NCBI RefSeq assembly: GCF_017812015.1
Contig: NZ_JADQTN010000002.1
Coordinates: forward strand, 744,001-808,000
Direction of reading: 5' to 3'
Origin: Pontixanthobacter sp. CEM42
GTDB lineage: Bacteria > Pseudomonadota > Alphaproteobacteria > Sphingomonadales > Sphingomonadaceae
Length of the DNA stretch: 64,000 nucleotides
Below the pieces are notes generated by a model. That model was not told the origin of the DNA and searched no databases. It worked only from the letters and a program-made list of their open reading frames with translations. The translations under genes were made by a program, and so were the position numbers. This document shows, in pieces, positions 18,298 to 26,809 of this stretch (position 1 is its first letter; each line of letters begins with the position of its first letter).

Positions 18298-19600
18298 CAT
18301 TACTTCATCCGAACGCGATCAGGCTACCGTCGATAATTCGGAGTCACTTGGGCTTCTAAGCCTAGGTTGGCGAAGCCGGATGTGTAAATTCGGATTGCTC
18401 GGCTTTTTGATCATAGGAATCAACGCTCCGCAGTTCTGGATTGGAGTGGTATCCGCAAACGTCGATAATCAATCGTTTAGGGCAGTCCTTGTTGGGCCGT
18501 CATCATTTTTGCAAGCTCTTTGGCTCGCCATTGTTGGGCAAGAGCCAGCGGTCTTTTTTCAAAGAGCGATGATCGTTGCCTTTATTTTGATCGCGGTATT
18601 TCTCTTGTTGTCAGCCCTAATTTCACTGCGCGAGCGGAACTGGAATTATGTACGTGCAATTTTTGGTGGAGCCCTCACGGGGTTTTTCACAATTTATGCG
18701 ATTTCATGGCTGGTAATTATTCTAGCGTCAATTGTTGGGGCTGGGGTCTTATTTTTTGGATGGATTGGCGACGGCGCTACAAGTGTAACTGCATTTGCAT
18801 ATGATCTTTGGTGGCAAATTCTGCTGCTTTTGGTCTGCATAACGCTGTTTGTTTGGCGCAAAGAACTCAAGCCATTCGCTTTAGAATTTCGAGTATGGGT
18901 AGTTAAGCACTGGCTTAAGGTTATAGCAGCTGTGGTCGGAATCGCTTTTGCGTTCTGGGTATTTCCGTTTGTACTAGATTGGATCGTGTACCCGCTTGTA
19001 GAGTGGGTATTGAAACCCATAGGATATGCAATTGCTTGGATGTTCGGTTGGGTTTTTTATATTGTCAGCACGTTGTTCATAGTTGCCTTGACGTGTTTTG
19101 GTCTCGCACTGGTCGGCAGTCTGTTGGTTTCGCAGATTCAGGCCGGTATCTATGCTGGGAGTAGTGTACGTTTCGGGTTGGTTGCTGGCTTTGCGATTGG
19201 AAGTTTTTTGACGCTTATTTTTACCGTTAGCGTTGGAAACGCCGAGACCGCCCAGTCCTTGAACCAGTCGTTTTTCTATGTTTTCTCGGCTTTCAGTTCT
19301 ACGAGTTCGGCCTCCTCGGCGCTTACCGACACATTCGTTTTGTTCTTGCCCGAGACTGTCGAAAATTTCGTCTTTGCAAATCTGGATAACCAACAAGCGC
19401 CAGCATTTGATGCGTTGATTCTCGTTGCTCTATTGGTCCTCGCGGTTATGAGTCTTTGGTACCGATACAGCAAGGCACACCAAGTTTTGGAAGGCGACGT
19501 GACCACATATTTTGTGTGCACGGAGTATCTAAAGATGGTTGGTGGTATGATCGTAGTCGTATTTATCATTGTATTTGGCAGCCTGCTATCACAGGAGTGA
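18290..19600 (+). CDS. Polytopic membrane protein of unknown function
   Basis: 436 residues with about eight to nine hydrophobic helices spread over the whole length and few charged loops. I recognise no family motif. The ATG at 18290 lies inside the end of the SH3 gene. Codon use is AT-rich like its partner, unlike the genes on both sides, which suggests lateral arrival as a pair. A transport or envelope role is possible but not shown. Confidence 0.7.
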   Translation: MTSITSSERDQATVDNSESLGLLSLGWRSRMCKFGLLGFLIIGINAPQFWIGVVSANVDNQSFRAVLVGPSSFLQALWLAIVGQEPAVFFQRAMIVAFILIAVFLLLSALISLRERNWNYVRAIFGGALTGFFTIYAISWLVIILASIVGAGVLFFGWIGDGATSVTAFAYDLWWQILLLLVCITLFVWRKELKPFALEFRVWVVKHWLKVIAAVVGIAFAFWVFPFVLDWIVYPLVEWVLKPIGYAIAWMFGWVFYIVSTLFIVALTCFGLALVGSLLVSQIQAGIYAGSSVRFGLVAGFAIGSFLTLIFTVSVGNAETAQSLNQSFFYVFSAFSSTSSASSALTDTFVLFLPETVENFVFANLDNQQAPAFDALILVALLVLAVMSLWYRYSKAHQVLEGDVTTYFVCTEYLKMVGGMIVVVFIIVFGSLLSQE

Positions 19601-19888
19601 ACCAATTTGGATTGCAGCAGATTGATCCGCTGGAGGGTAGAGCAAGAACGGTACGACGAACCGCCGGTTTGTTCCTTAAATTGCCTTTCCTACACTACCA
19701 AAATCTGTCTTACCCTGTACAATGGCAAATTCACAAGCCCCTTGATCGCGTATCTCTGCATGCCACCCTACCCCGCAGCTGCCGCGTAAAGTCGGGACGG
19801 CGCGGGAAAGTGCTGACCGGTTACAGCGTCAGCATCGCATCACGCCAATAAAGGCCCCCGTTCCCCCGTCCGTCACTTTCACCAGAAT

Positions 19889-19902
19889 CGCAGAATTCTG
19901 CG
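19889..19902. promoter_or_regulatory. 14-bp perfect palindrome
   Basis: CGCAGAATTCTGCG reads the same on both strands. It lies 124 bases before the SPFH gene and could bind a dimeric regulator; no known box is matched. Confidence 0.4.
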
Positions 19903-19920
19903 CCTCACAGCCCGATTTCA

Positions 19921-19941
19921 AAGGTGACACGGTGTCACCTT
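19921..19941. promoter_or_regulatory. 21-bp perfect inverted repeat (operator-like)
   Basis: AAGGTGACAC and GTGTCACCTT form 10-bp perfect arms around a single G. The compact spacing is that of a dimeric repressor site rather than a terminator. It lies 85 bases upstream of the SPFH gene. Confidence 0.5.
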
Positions 19942-20025
19942 CGTCACCCTCTTCCCACGTGCACCCTCACGCGCTAGTCTCCGCAGCAACATAACACTCA
20001 CGCTCACATTCACAGGGGTTCTCTG

Positions 20026-21015
20026 ATGCTCGAAGGTATCTTTCTCATATTGATGGTGGTGCTGATCATCGCCGTGCTGTTTTCGACAGTGCGCGTGGTC
20101 AAGCAGGGCTTTGTCTATACGATCGAGCGGCTTGGTAAATTCACCAAAGCGGCTGAGCCGGGCTTGCATATTCTGGTCCCGTTCGTTGACCGCATCGGTC
20201 ACAAGATCAACATGATGGAGCAAGTGCTCGACATTCCGGGTCAGGAAATCATCACTGCCGATAACGCGATGGTCGGGGTGGACGCCGTGGTGTTCTTCCA
20301 GGTGCTGGAAGCGGACAAGGCGGCGTATGAAGTCTCCAACCTCTATGGCGCGATCATGGCGATCACGACTACGAACCTTCGGACTGTGATGGGCAGCATG
20401 GATCTGGACGAGACCTTGTCCAAGCGCGACGAGATCAATGCGCGACTGCTGTCGGTGGTTGACCAAGCGACATCGCCATGGGGCCTCAAGATCACTCGCG
20501 TTGAGATCAAGGATATCCGTCCGCCGCTCGATATTTCCGAAGCGATGGCCCGCCAAATGAAGGCAGAACGCCTGAAGCGTGCTGAAATTCTGGAGGCCGA
20601 GGGCGACCGCGCTTCGCGCATCCTCCGCGCTGAGGGTGAGAAGCAATCGGCTATCCTATCGGCAGAAGGCGATAAGGAAGCGGCCTTCCGCGATGCTGAA
20701 GCGCGCGAGCGTCTGGCCGAAGCCGAAGCGAAAGCGACGCAGATGGTGTCCGATGCGATTGCCGATAGCGGCAATGCAGCGATCAATTACTTTATCGCAC
20801 AAGAATACACCAAGGCCGTTGGCCAGTTTGCGACCAGCCCCAATGCCAAGACCATCCTGTTCCCGGTAGAGGCGACGCAGTTGATCGGCTCGCTCGGCGG
20901 GATTGGCGAATTGGTGAAGGATGCGGTTGGCGGTGACCATCCCGGCAACGCGCCTCCGCCGGTGAACAAAGGTACTGCCCGCACGAGCGTGCCCCGCAGC
21001 AGGGGTAATGGCTGA
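20026..21015 (+). CDS. SPFH/band-7 membrane protein, QmcA-like
   Basis: 329 residues: an N-terminal membrane helix (residues 4-24), then a SPFH/PHB domain ([35 protein letters not shown]) and a long charged coiled coil rich in AEGEK repeats. This is the stomatin/QmcA type that oligomerises at the membrane and scaffolds proteases or lipids. The NfeD gene overlapping its stop is the usual operon partner of this class. Confidence 0.93.
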   Translation: MLEGIFLILMVVLIIAVLFSTVRVVKQGFVYTIERLGKFTKAAEPGLHILVPFVDRIGHKINMMEQVLDIPGQEIITADNAMVGVDAVVFFQVLEADKAAYEVSNLYGAIMAITTTNLRTVMGSMDLDETLSKRDEINARLLSVVDQATSPWGLKITRVEIKDIRPPLDISEAMARQMKAERLKRAEILEAEGDRASRILRAEGEKQSAILSAEGDKEAAFRDAEARERLAEAEAKATQMVSDAIADSGNAAINYFIAQEYTKAVGQFATSPNAKTILFPVEATQLIGSLGGIGELVKDAVGGDHPGNAPPPVNKGTARTSVPRSRGNG

Positions 21016-21458
21016 TGGAATGGTTCCAAGGCCTCGACGCGGCATGGGCATGGCTGGCCATTGGTATCGCGCTGGCGGCGCTTGAGCTGGCGCTACCGGG
21101 GATTTACCTGATCTGGCTGGCTGTCGCTGCGTTGGTAACCGGCGCTCTAACGGCGGTGCTCGATCTGGGCACAGTGGTGCAGGTGATGAACTTCTTCTTC
21201 CTGTCGCTGATCATGGCGTTCTCTGCCAAGCGGTTCCTACGCGACCGGCCGATCGAGAGCGAGAATCCGATGCTCAATCATCGCGGTGGTCAAATGATCG
21301 GCCAGACGGTGAAAGTCGCACAAGCAATAAAGGGCGGTGAAGGCCGCGTGACTGTGGGTGACAGCGAGTGGATCGCGCGCGGACCCGACACCAAGGTTGG
21401 CGAGCAGGTGCGGATCATTGCCGCACAAGGCGCGACGGTGACTGTCGAAGCAATCTGA
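21015..21458 (+). CDS. NfeD-family protein
   Basis: 147 residues with membrane helices covering about residues 10-70 followed by a small OB-fold domain (MIGQTVKVAQAI, VRIIAAQGATVTVEAI). The ATG overlaps the SPFH stop codon (TGATG), so it is translationally coupled. NfeD proteins act with stomatin/SPFH partners in the membrane. Confidence 0.9.
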   Translation: MEWFQGLDAAWAWLAIGIALAALELALPGIYLIWLAVAALVTGALTAVLDLGTVVQVMNFFFLSLIMAFSAKRFLRDRPIESENPMLNHRGGQMIGQTVKVAQAIKGGEGRVTVGDSEWIARGPDTKVGEQVRIIAAQGATVTVEAI

Positions 21459-21469
21459 GCAATTGCCGC

Positions 21470-22420
21470 TTAGTGTGAGGTCTTTGCCTCATTATTGAAA
21501 CGGCCATATTTCCGGTACCGCTCCATCCACCGGTCGAGGAACAGTGCCAGCGGTTTGGGCTCGATACCAAGCTGTTTGAGCGCTGGATAATCGCCCGAAG
21601 GGACGTTGCCCGCTTTGAGCATGATCCACTGATCGTGGCCCATCGGCGTCAGCGGCATCGCGGCAAAAATGCTCGATGCAAGATCGGGCATCTCGATAAA
21701 TAACGGGCTGCGACCTTGCGCGGCGGCGATCCGCCGATGCAGATCAAGCATTGTAATCGGCTCAGGACCGGCAATCTCGAATGTCTTGCCGCCATGCTTC
21801 GCCGGATTGGTCAACGCCGCCACAACAGCGTCCGCCGCATCATCGACCCACAGCATTTGCAGCGGGGATTCGGGAGCGAAAACGGGCAGGGCAGGCAGAG
21901 TACTGATCATCCCAGCCAGCATCGTGGTGAACTGGTCATCCTCGCCAAACAGCATCGAAGGCCGAATGATGCTGGCCTTGGGGAATGCGGAAAGAACTTC
22001 GCTTTCCGATGCGGCCTTGGCCCGCGCATATTCAGCTTCGGACTCGGCATCCGCGCCAATCGCGCTGACATGGACCATCGCCTCAGCGCCAGCCTCTGTG
22101 GCGGCCCGCGCAACATTGCCCGCGCCCCTGCCCATCAGCTCCATCAGATCGCCATCAAACGAGCCAACCATATTCACGACCAGATCCGCGCCTTGCATCA
22201 CTGCGGCGACACTCTCGGGTTTGCGTACATCGCAGCGCGCAAACTGCAATTGCCCAAGATTGGCAAGCGGCTTGAGCGTGAAGGCTTTTTCCGGATGCCG
22301 ACTGGCAACACGCAGCCGCGCGCCTTTTTCCAGCAAGGCTTGCGCGACACGCGAGCCAAAGAAGCCGCTGCCTCCGGTCATCACAACCAGTTTGCCGTTT
22401 AGAAAGTCCGGTTTCGCCAT
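21470..22420 (-). CDS. Complex I NDUFA9-like NAD(P)-binding protein
   Basis: 316 residues of an atypical (extended) SDR with the nucleotide loop TGGSGFFGSRV, an HVSAIGAD strand and a YARAKAASE active-site-like Tyr-Lys. Length and pattern match the alphaproteobacterial family related to the mitochondrial complex I accessory subunit NDUFA9. It probably has a structural or quinone-related role; no reaction is established. It is convergent with nfeD at a distance of 11 bases. Confidence 0.88.
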   Translation of the reverse strand: MAKPDFLNGKLVVMTGGSGFFGSRVAQALLEKGARLRVASRHPEKAFTLKPLANLGQLQFARCDVRKPESVAAVMQGADLVVNMVGSFDGDLMELMGRGAGNVARAATEAGAEAMVHVSAIGADAESEAEYARAKAASESEVLSAFPKASIIRPSMLFGEDDQFTTMLAGMISTLPALPVFAPESPLQMLWVDDAADAVVAALTNPAKHGGKTFEIAGPEPITMLDLHRRIAAAQGRSPLFIEMPDLASSIFAAMPLTPMGHDQWIMLKAGNVPSGDYPALKQLGIEPKPLALFLDRWMERYRKYGRFNNEAKTSH

Positions 22421-22613
22421 TGTTTCGGGCCTGTCTCAATCCTGCATCGAATTCGCGGAACGCCATGCCGTAATGCGCCGCGCGCCGCAACCATTCCTGC
22501 ACTTGCAAATAATGCGCCGCACCATGCGCGCAATTCCGTTGACAGAAGCCGCACGGTCCCGCTATCGGCGCGCTCCTACCGCGAGAAGAGGCACGCGCCC
22601 ACTCGTAACCCGT

Positions 22614-22700
22614 GCCCAGATGGCGGAATTGGTAGACGCGCATGCTTCAGGTGCATGTACTCGCAAGGGTGTGGAGGTTCGAGTCCTCTTCTGGGCACCA
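22614..22700 (+). tRNA. tRNA-Leu (anticodon CAG), CCA encoded
   Basis: 87 bases. The acceptor arms GCCCAGA / TCTGGGC pair fully. The anticodon stem CATGC/GCATG encloses the loop TTCAGGT, giving anticodon CAG. A long variable arm (class II) and the T arm GAGGTTCGAGTCCTC follow, and the gene ends in ACCA. The integrase gene of the following island lies just downstream, so this tRNA is the likely integration target. Confidence 0.97.
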
Positions 22701-22701
22701 G
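22686..22701 (+). repeat. Candidate attL core: 3' end of tRNA-Leu
   Basis: CTCTTCTGGGCACCAG spans the T-arm/acceptor end of the tRNA. A copy lacking one G occurs at 34622-34637, at the other end of the island. P4-type integrases usually recombine at tRNA 3' ends, so this pair may be the att core. Confidence 0.45.
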
Positions 22702-22811
22702 TAGCTTTTTCGCTGATATGCGCGAGCGGGTGAAAATCACTGAAAAATCAGATGAATATCTAATACAGTGTTCGTCGCTGTTCGCATTGGTTCGTCTTAA
22801 ACCGTGTGTTT

Positions 22812-22831
22812 AAGGGGTTCAATTTGGGGGT
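22812..22831 (+). repeat. 20-bp direct repeat, left copy
   Basis: AAGGGGTTCAATTTGGGGGT differs at a single base from 34540-34559. It lies between the tRNA and the integrase stop codon. Either an att-like duplication or an integrase arm-binding site. Confidence 0.6.
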
Positions 22832-22844
22832 CAGTTGGGCTCGA

Positions 22845-24056
22845 TTATTGGGAGGCTGACGCTGCATTGGCTCGTAACAGAGAATCAAGTTTGTCAGACC
22901 ACCACTGCATCATGTGGACGCGTTCATCCCAGTATTGGGCCCGATTGTAGGCAGCTCGCACCGCGTTCGCGTCTTGGTGCGCCAAGGAGCGTTCAATCGC
23001 ATCTGGATGAAACCCTCCGCTTTCGTTGAGCAAAGATGAGGCAGTTGTCCGAAAGCCATGAGCTGTCATCACATCCCCATAACCCAGCCGTTTGAGTGCT
23101 TGGTTCACGGCATTCTCAGACAGTGGCTTCTTAGGATTGAAGCTGGGAAACACGTACTCGCTGTACTCCGCCACGTGCTCCATTGACCGGATTATCGCAA
23201 TCGCCTGACGCGACAGCGGAACCCGATGCTCACGCCGCATTTTGGTTCGCTCGGCTGGTATGGTCCAGATCGCGGCTTCTAGATCGATATCGATCCAACG
23301 CATTGTCCTGATTTCACCAGGGCGCTGGAATACGTGTGCCGACAATTTGAGAGCGGCGTTTGTCGATGCAATTCCCTTGTACCCATCTATCGCCCTTAGA
23401 AGATCACCGAGTTCGTTGGGGTCGACTATCGCTGGATGGTGACGAACGGAGGGTGCGACTAAAACTCGTTGGAGCGTAGGAGCCGGATTGCTTTTTGCAC
23501 GGCCTGTGACAATCGCATATGTCAACACCCTGCTTACAAAAGACCGACATCTCCGCGCTGTCTCCCTACGCCCAGAATCTTGAATCTCTTGTAAAGCTGA
23601 AAGGAGCTGAGGTGGTTCAATATCGCGAACGGGAACTCTGCCCAGCTTTGGTTCCAGCAACGAAAGCAGCCACTCGTTCTTTTTCCTCGTAGTTGGCGAG
23701 ATTGCCTTGTCACCATCGTTCGCGCGTTTCGCGATGAACTCTCGTGCAATAGCGCCGAAAGTATTCTCTGATGCGACCTTGTATTCAAGCCTTTGCTCTT
23801 GCCGCTGTTTTAGAGGGTCAGTTCCCTCGGCGATCAAGGCGCGGGCTTCGTCTCGTTTCGTACGTGCCGATTTAAGGCTAACGTCGGGAAATCCGCCGTA
23901 GCTGATTTTCTTTTTCTGCCCTTGAAACGAATAGCGATGATGCCACCGCTTTGAGCCGCTAGGGGCGATTTGCAGATATAAGCCACGCTCGTCATGTAGC
24001 TTCCATGGCTTTGATCTCGGCTTGGCGTTCTCAATCTCTTTGACCGAAAGGGGCAT
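22845..24056 (-). CDS. Tyrosine integrase (P4/DUF4102 type)
   Basis: 403 residues from the ATG at 24056. The N-terminal DUF4102-like arm-binding domain (HDERGLYLQIAPSGSKRW, KKISYGGFPDVSLKSAR) precedes a core-binding domain and a catalytic domain with the first Arg in FQRPGEIR, HGFR for His-x-x-Arg, a later His in LAHQDANAV and a Tyr in AAYNRAQYW. It catalyses site-specific integration and excision. Its 3' end faces the tRNA-Leu gene, the usual arrangement for tRNA-targeting islands. The AlpA-like gene starts its unit. Confidence 0.95.
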   Translation of the reverse strand: MPLSVKEIENAKPRSKPWKLHDERGLYLQIAPSGSKRWHHRYSFQGQKKKISYGGFPDVSLKSARTKRDEARALIAEGTDPLKQRQEQRLEYKVASENTFGAIAREFIAKRANDGDKAISPTTRKKNEWLLSLLEPKLGRVPVRDIEPPQLLSALQEIQDSGRRETARRCRSFVSRVLTYAIVTGRAKSNPAPTLQRVLVAPSVRHHPAIVDPNELGDLLRAIDGYKGIASTNAALKLSAHVFQRPGEIRTMRWIDIDLEAAIWTIPAERTKMRREHRVPLSRQAIAIIRSMEHVAEYSEYVFPSFNPKKPLSENAVNQALKRLGYGDVMTAHGFRTTASSLLNESGGFHPDAIERSLAHQDANAVRAAYNRAQYWDERVHMMQWWSDKLDSLLRANAASASQ

Positions 24057-24069
24057 TCTTCGAGTACTC

Positions 24070-24240
24070 CTAGGCTGCGTTGCGCAAAAGGAGGGCATCA
24101 ACTGAGTCAGCGGATATGAGGGTCGTAGCACCCAATTTGATGCGCTTAAGCTCACCAAGATTGATTAGCTTGTAGATTGTCGTTCGGCTGAGCCCCAAGA
24201 CCTCGGCCACTTCATTCACTTTGTATGTTTTCCGTTTCAA
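24070..24240 (-). CDS. AlpA-like excisionase / small HTH protein
   Basis: 56 residues, read from a TTG at 24240 to the TAG at 24070. It holds a single winged helix-turn-helix of the MerR/AlpA excisionase type: KVNEVAEVLGLSRTTIYKLI followed by a GELKRIKLG wing. A stop codon four triplets upstream excludes a longer product. It ends 13 bases before the integrase start, so it is the first gene of the integrase unit and probably promotes excision or controls the integrase. Confidence 0.82.
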   Translation of the reverse strand: MKRKTYKVNEVAEVLGLSRTTIYKLINLGELKRIKLGATTLISADSVDALLLRNAA

Positions 24241-24286
24241 TTTGAGTTCCGTTCATTGTTTGTGGTCGCGCAGAATGCGCTTTGAT

Positions 24287-24307
24287 GTGTGGCATATGCC
24301 ATACACC
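24287..24307. promoter_or_regulatory. Operator-like site 1 of the island regulator
   Basis: GTGTGGCATATGCCATACACC has a perfect 12-bp palindromic core (TGGCATATGCCA). It lies between the divergent excisionase and HTH regulator genes. A related site occurs at 24338-24355. Confidence 0.55.
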
Positions 24308-24337
24308 TCTCAATGAGTCAAATCAGTTGACACACAT

Positions 24338-24355
24338 GGGTGTGATATGCCACAC
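24338..24355. promoter_or_regulatory. Operator-like site 2 of the island regulator
   Basis: GGGTGTGATATGCCACAC; its reverse complement shares GTGTGGCATAT with site 1. It ends 7 bases before the ATG at 24363. The two sites fit autoregulation by the HTH protein and control of the integrase unit. Confidence 0.5.
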
Positions 24356-24362
24356 ATTGAGA

Positions 24363-24914
24363 ATGTCACGAGATGGATACCAATGGGCAGGTTCTGCTGC
24401 CGCAAAGATGATGGCTGCTGCTCTGGAGCGTGCGAAGGAGGAGCAAGGCCTAAGTGTTAGACAGTTGGCGAAGCAGCTTGGCTACAAGCAGGCTGTGGTC
24501 CTTAGCCATATGGCGAACGGAAAATCTCCAATCCCTATCGACCGAGCTGAAGATATCGCAGGCGCGCTGGATATCGATAAGAAGAACTTTTTGCGAGAAG
24601 TTGTTGAACAGCGGCACCCCGAAGTCTCTTGGAACTTACTTGCCGGAAACTTGATTGATGAGGTCTCGGACGGCTTGGCTGGACAACTGGAAGCAATCCT
24701 CGGCGCGTCGCTTGACCAGCTCAATTCAGAGCAAAGGCGAGTGATGCGAGAAGTGGTTGCCGACCCAATTCCTGGGCGCCGATGGGTATCTGTTCATGAT
24801 CTTCCCGACTACCAAAAGTTTCAAGCGGGCAGACCACCCAAAGTTGGGGTTGAGCAAATCATCGAGCAGCTTGAAGAGGCGGCCAAGCGAGGCTCTGAAA
24901 ATTCCAACTTTTGA
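24363..24914 (+). CDS. HTH (XRE-like) regulator of the island
   Basis: 183 residues from the ATG at 24363; earlier in-frame starts (24282, 24339) would put the operator-like sites inside the gene. A helix-turn-helix at about residues 29-60 (LSVRQLAKQLGYKQAVVLSHM) is followed by a helical C-terminal region of unknown role. It is divergent from the excisionase/integrase unit and probably sets the switch between integrated and excised states. Confidence 0.8.
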   Translation: MSRDGYQWAGSAAAKMMAAALERAKEEQGLSVRQLAKQLGYKQAVVLSHMANGKSPIPIDRAEDIAGALDIDKKNFLREVVEQRHPEVSWNLLAGNLIDEVSDGLAGQLEAILGASLDQLNSEQRRVMREVVADPIPGRRWVSVHDLPDYQKFQAGRPPKVGVEQIIEQLEEAAKRGSENSNF

Positions 24915-24931
24915 AAGCATCGATTGTACCA

Positions 24932-25780
24932 ATGAGCAGCAATGCATCTAACCCTCGCGGCCCATATCTCAAGCCAAAGAATATGGGTCGGCGCACCGCT
25001 GCAAGCATACCCAAAACAAAGCGGAAAAACACGAATGTTTCGAGGGTAAAACGTGATCGGGAAGAAGCTCTTCGGCGAGAGCAAGAGGCTCTCAATGAAC
25101 TCGTCCGAATAGCGGATATTCGAACCAGATATATGCGAGGAACGATAGGCGCGGTTGACCCTATCCTAGTATATGCGGATTTCGATGAAAATGCTGGCTT
25201 CCTTCACGACACAAACCCGAAGGAATTTCCAGAATGGAATGAACTAACAGATGCTGCAAAGGCTCGAATAGGGTTCTTACTTTCTCTCGCTTTCAATGGG
25301 TACTCATTCACTGCAAATGTTTCAGGAGAGCTTGAACGCAAGTGGGCTAAGCAAGGGCTGAAACCACGAGACCGCGCAATCGACAAGATCAACAAGGAAC
25401 TAAAGGAAGTTGGTCTGGGGAATGCACCCTACTTCTTTGTGATTGAAGCTAAAGGGCGTAGCGGTAGGTCACGAACGCACCTGCATCTGCATGGTTATTG
25501 CCTGCTCACCTCCGGTCATGAAGCAACACGGTTCAAAACAGCGCTGGAGAAAGCTCTGTACCGGAACCTGAAGGTACCAAAGGGTCATGGTCCGCCAGTC
25601 AAAATCGGACCAAGCTTTAAGAAGAGCGATGACCCAAAGGATGCAACATACTGGGCTGGCTATTCGCTCAAGAACGCTTTGCTACCTGGCCCAAAGATCG
25701 AAGGCACGCCATTGTATTTGAACACCCCACTCCGCCAACTTGCGCACGAGTTCTGGGATATCGTTCGGGATGTAGATTGA
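24932..25780 (+). CDS. Putative HUH/Rep-like replication or relaxase-type protein
   Basis: 282 residues from the ATG at 24932; a TTG at 24911, overlapping the previous stop, is the alternative. The first 50 residues are very basic. Then a strand like a Rep motif 1 (YSFTANVSG, about 124-132), a THLHLHGYCLL block with His183, His185 and His187 (HUH metal site), and a YWAGYSLKN block with Tyr240, Tyr244 and Lys247 resembling motif 3 occur in the order and spacing of single-strand rolling-circle Rep proteins. I infer a DNA-nicking role; no family match could be run. Confidence 0.5.
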   Translation: MSSNASNPRGPYLKPKNMGRRTAASIPKTKRKNTNVSRVKRDREEALRREQEALNELVRIADIRTRYMRGTIGAVDPILVYADFDENAGFLHDTNPKEFPEWNELTDAAKARIGFLLSLAFNGYSFTANVSGELERKWAKQGLKPRDRAIDKINKELKEVGLGNAPYFFVIEAKGRSGRSRTHLHLHGYCLLTSGHEATRFKTALEKALYRNLKVPKGHGPPVKIGPSFKKSDDPKDATYWAGYSLKNALLPGPKIEGTPLYLNTPLRQLAHEFWDIVRDVD

Positions 25781-25917
25781 AAGGTTGGCAATACGTTGAC
25801 ACTCTGAGTGCAAACCGCGCGCGAATTGGCTTCTCTTATACAGATGATAGACTGCAACTCATTGTGCTGACGGTGCTTCCTAGCGACTCGACAATCGACC
25901 GCACGTTTACACTGTAA
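25777..25917 (+). CDS. Possible small coupled protein
   Basis: A 46-residue frame begins with a TTG overlapping the stop of the HUH-like gene (TTGA) and ends with TAA. The product reads as a plausible small beta-rich domain (WQYVDTLSANRARIGFSYTD...). There is no known motif and the start codon is weak, so it may be chance. Confidence 0.3.
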   Translation: MKGWQYVDTLSANRARIGFSYTDDRLQLIVLTVLPSDSTIDRTFTL

Positions 25918-26261
25918 ACATGGAGGTCCTAACTGGCAGGAATATGATCTACCCAGATGCTTCCGATCTGGCGGCTGGTCCGGTTCTATACCCATACACA
26001 TCGATTTGCTTTGTTATCCTGGCTCAGTTGCCAGCGGAGCGAGGAAGCTTGTCAGAGCGATTTAACACGATTCTGTCCTTCGGCACCGAAACCCCATCCC
26101 AACGCAATGGGCGACAATCCTGGGCCATTTGGCGCGCTATCCGTGAGAAAGCGGGCGTTCTACAGCGTTACAGTGTGACCAGAAGCCCTCAATGCCTTAC
26201 GAGAAGTGCCTTGTTTGTTGGGCACCGACTAAGCCAGAAAGCAAAAGGAGCGCTAGACCAA
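25918..26261. other. Intergenic stretch without a supported gene
   Basis: 344 bases. An in-frame extension of the next gene covers it, but lacks a ribosome site and reads like non-coding sequence. Nothing repeated or structured is seen. Confidence 0.4.
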
Positions 26262-26678
26262 ATGGACGTGAGGTCATCACAAGCAACGGGCAATGCCGCT
26301 ATGCACTACGCCGCTTGGCAGCTTTCCCGTAGAGGCTGGAATGTCATGCCTACTGCACGAAACGCAAAAGGGTCTGACCTTTTCTGCGCCAACGATGATG
26401 AGAGCATCATCTTCGGCGTTCAGAGTAAGGGAGTGTCGAAGCGTGACACCGTCCCATTGGGTGTAAACCTCGACAACCTGCGGTCAGATTGGTGGGTAAT
26501 TACGACACTCGCCAAGGAAGATCGGCCGGTATGCTTCATTCTGAAGATGCAAGAAGTGAAAGACCTTTGCCATCGAAGCCCAGCAGAGAATAACAAAAAT
26601 GGCCATCCGAGCCACTGGCTACAACCCAACCACTATGACCAACCACACTTTCGAGAGGCATGGCATAGACTCGGCTAA
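26262..26678 (+). CDS. Small PD-(D/E)XK-like nuclease-fold protein
   Basis: 138 residues from the ATG at 26262 with AAGGAG 11 bases upstream. The order helix (AAMHYAAWQLSRRGWNV), then GSDLFC, then IIFGVQSKG places an Asp and a Gln-x-Lys as in PD-(D/E)XK nuclease-fold proteins that act on DNA (D...QxK variant). It is short and has no other domain. A nuclease role is inferred; it could also be a Holliday-junction-resolvase-like protein or a catalytically weak relative. Confidence 0.55.
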   Translation: MDVRSSQATGNAAMHYAAWQLSRRGWNVMPTARNAKGSDLFCANDDESIIFGVQSKGVSKRDTVPLGVNLDNLRSDWWVITTLAKEDRPVCFILKMQEVKDLCHRSPAENNKNGHPSHWLQPNHYDQPHFREAWHRLG

Positions 26679-26809
26679 TGTCGTATAACTGCTGATACGA
26701 AAAGCTATTTGCAAATAGATGGGCAATGCAATGTCATCTCGGAAATTTGCTACTCTCAATCCACAAAGTTACTAGTATTTGAAGTAGAAATCTGACGAGG
26801 TGAATTTCG

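Larger units (their letters stand above)
19601..20025. other. Intergenic region with two palindromes upstream of the SPFH gene
   Basis: 425 bases without a supported gene. The left part still looks like decayed AT-rich DNA; the right part contains the two perfect palindromes listed separately and presumably the promoter of the SPFH/NfeD operon. Confidence 0.6.

Noticed and set aside
25920-26261. N-terminal extension of the PD-(D/E)XK-like protein by 114 residues
   Set aside because: No ribosome site at the far start, residues look random, and the ATG at 26262 has AAGGAG.
26192-26335. 46-residue frame with a CxxC start (MPYEKCLVCWAP)
   Set aside because: It overlaps the better supported gene at 26262 and has no further motif.
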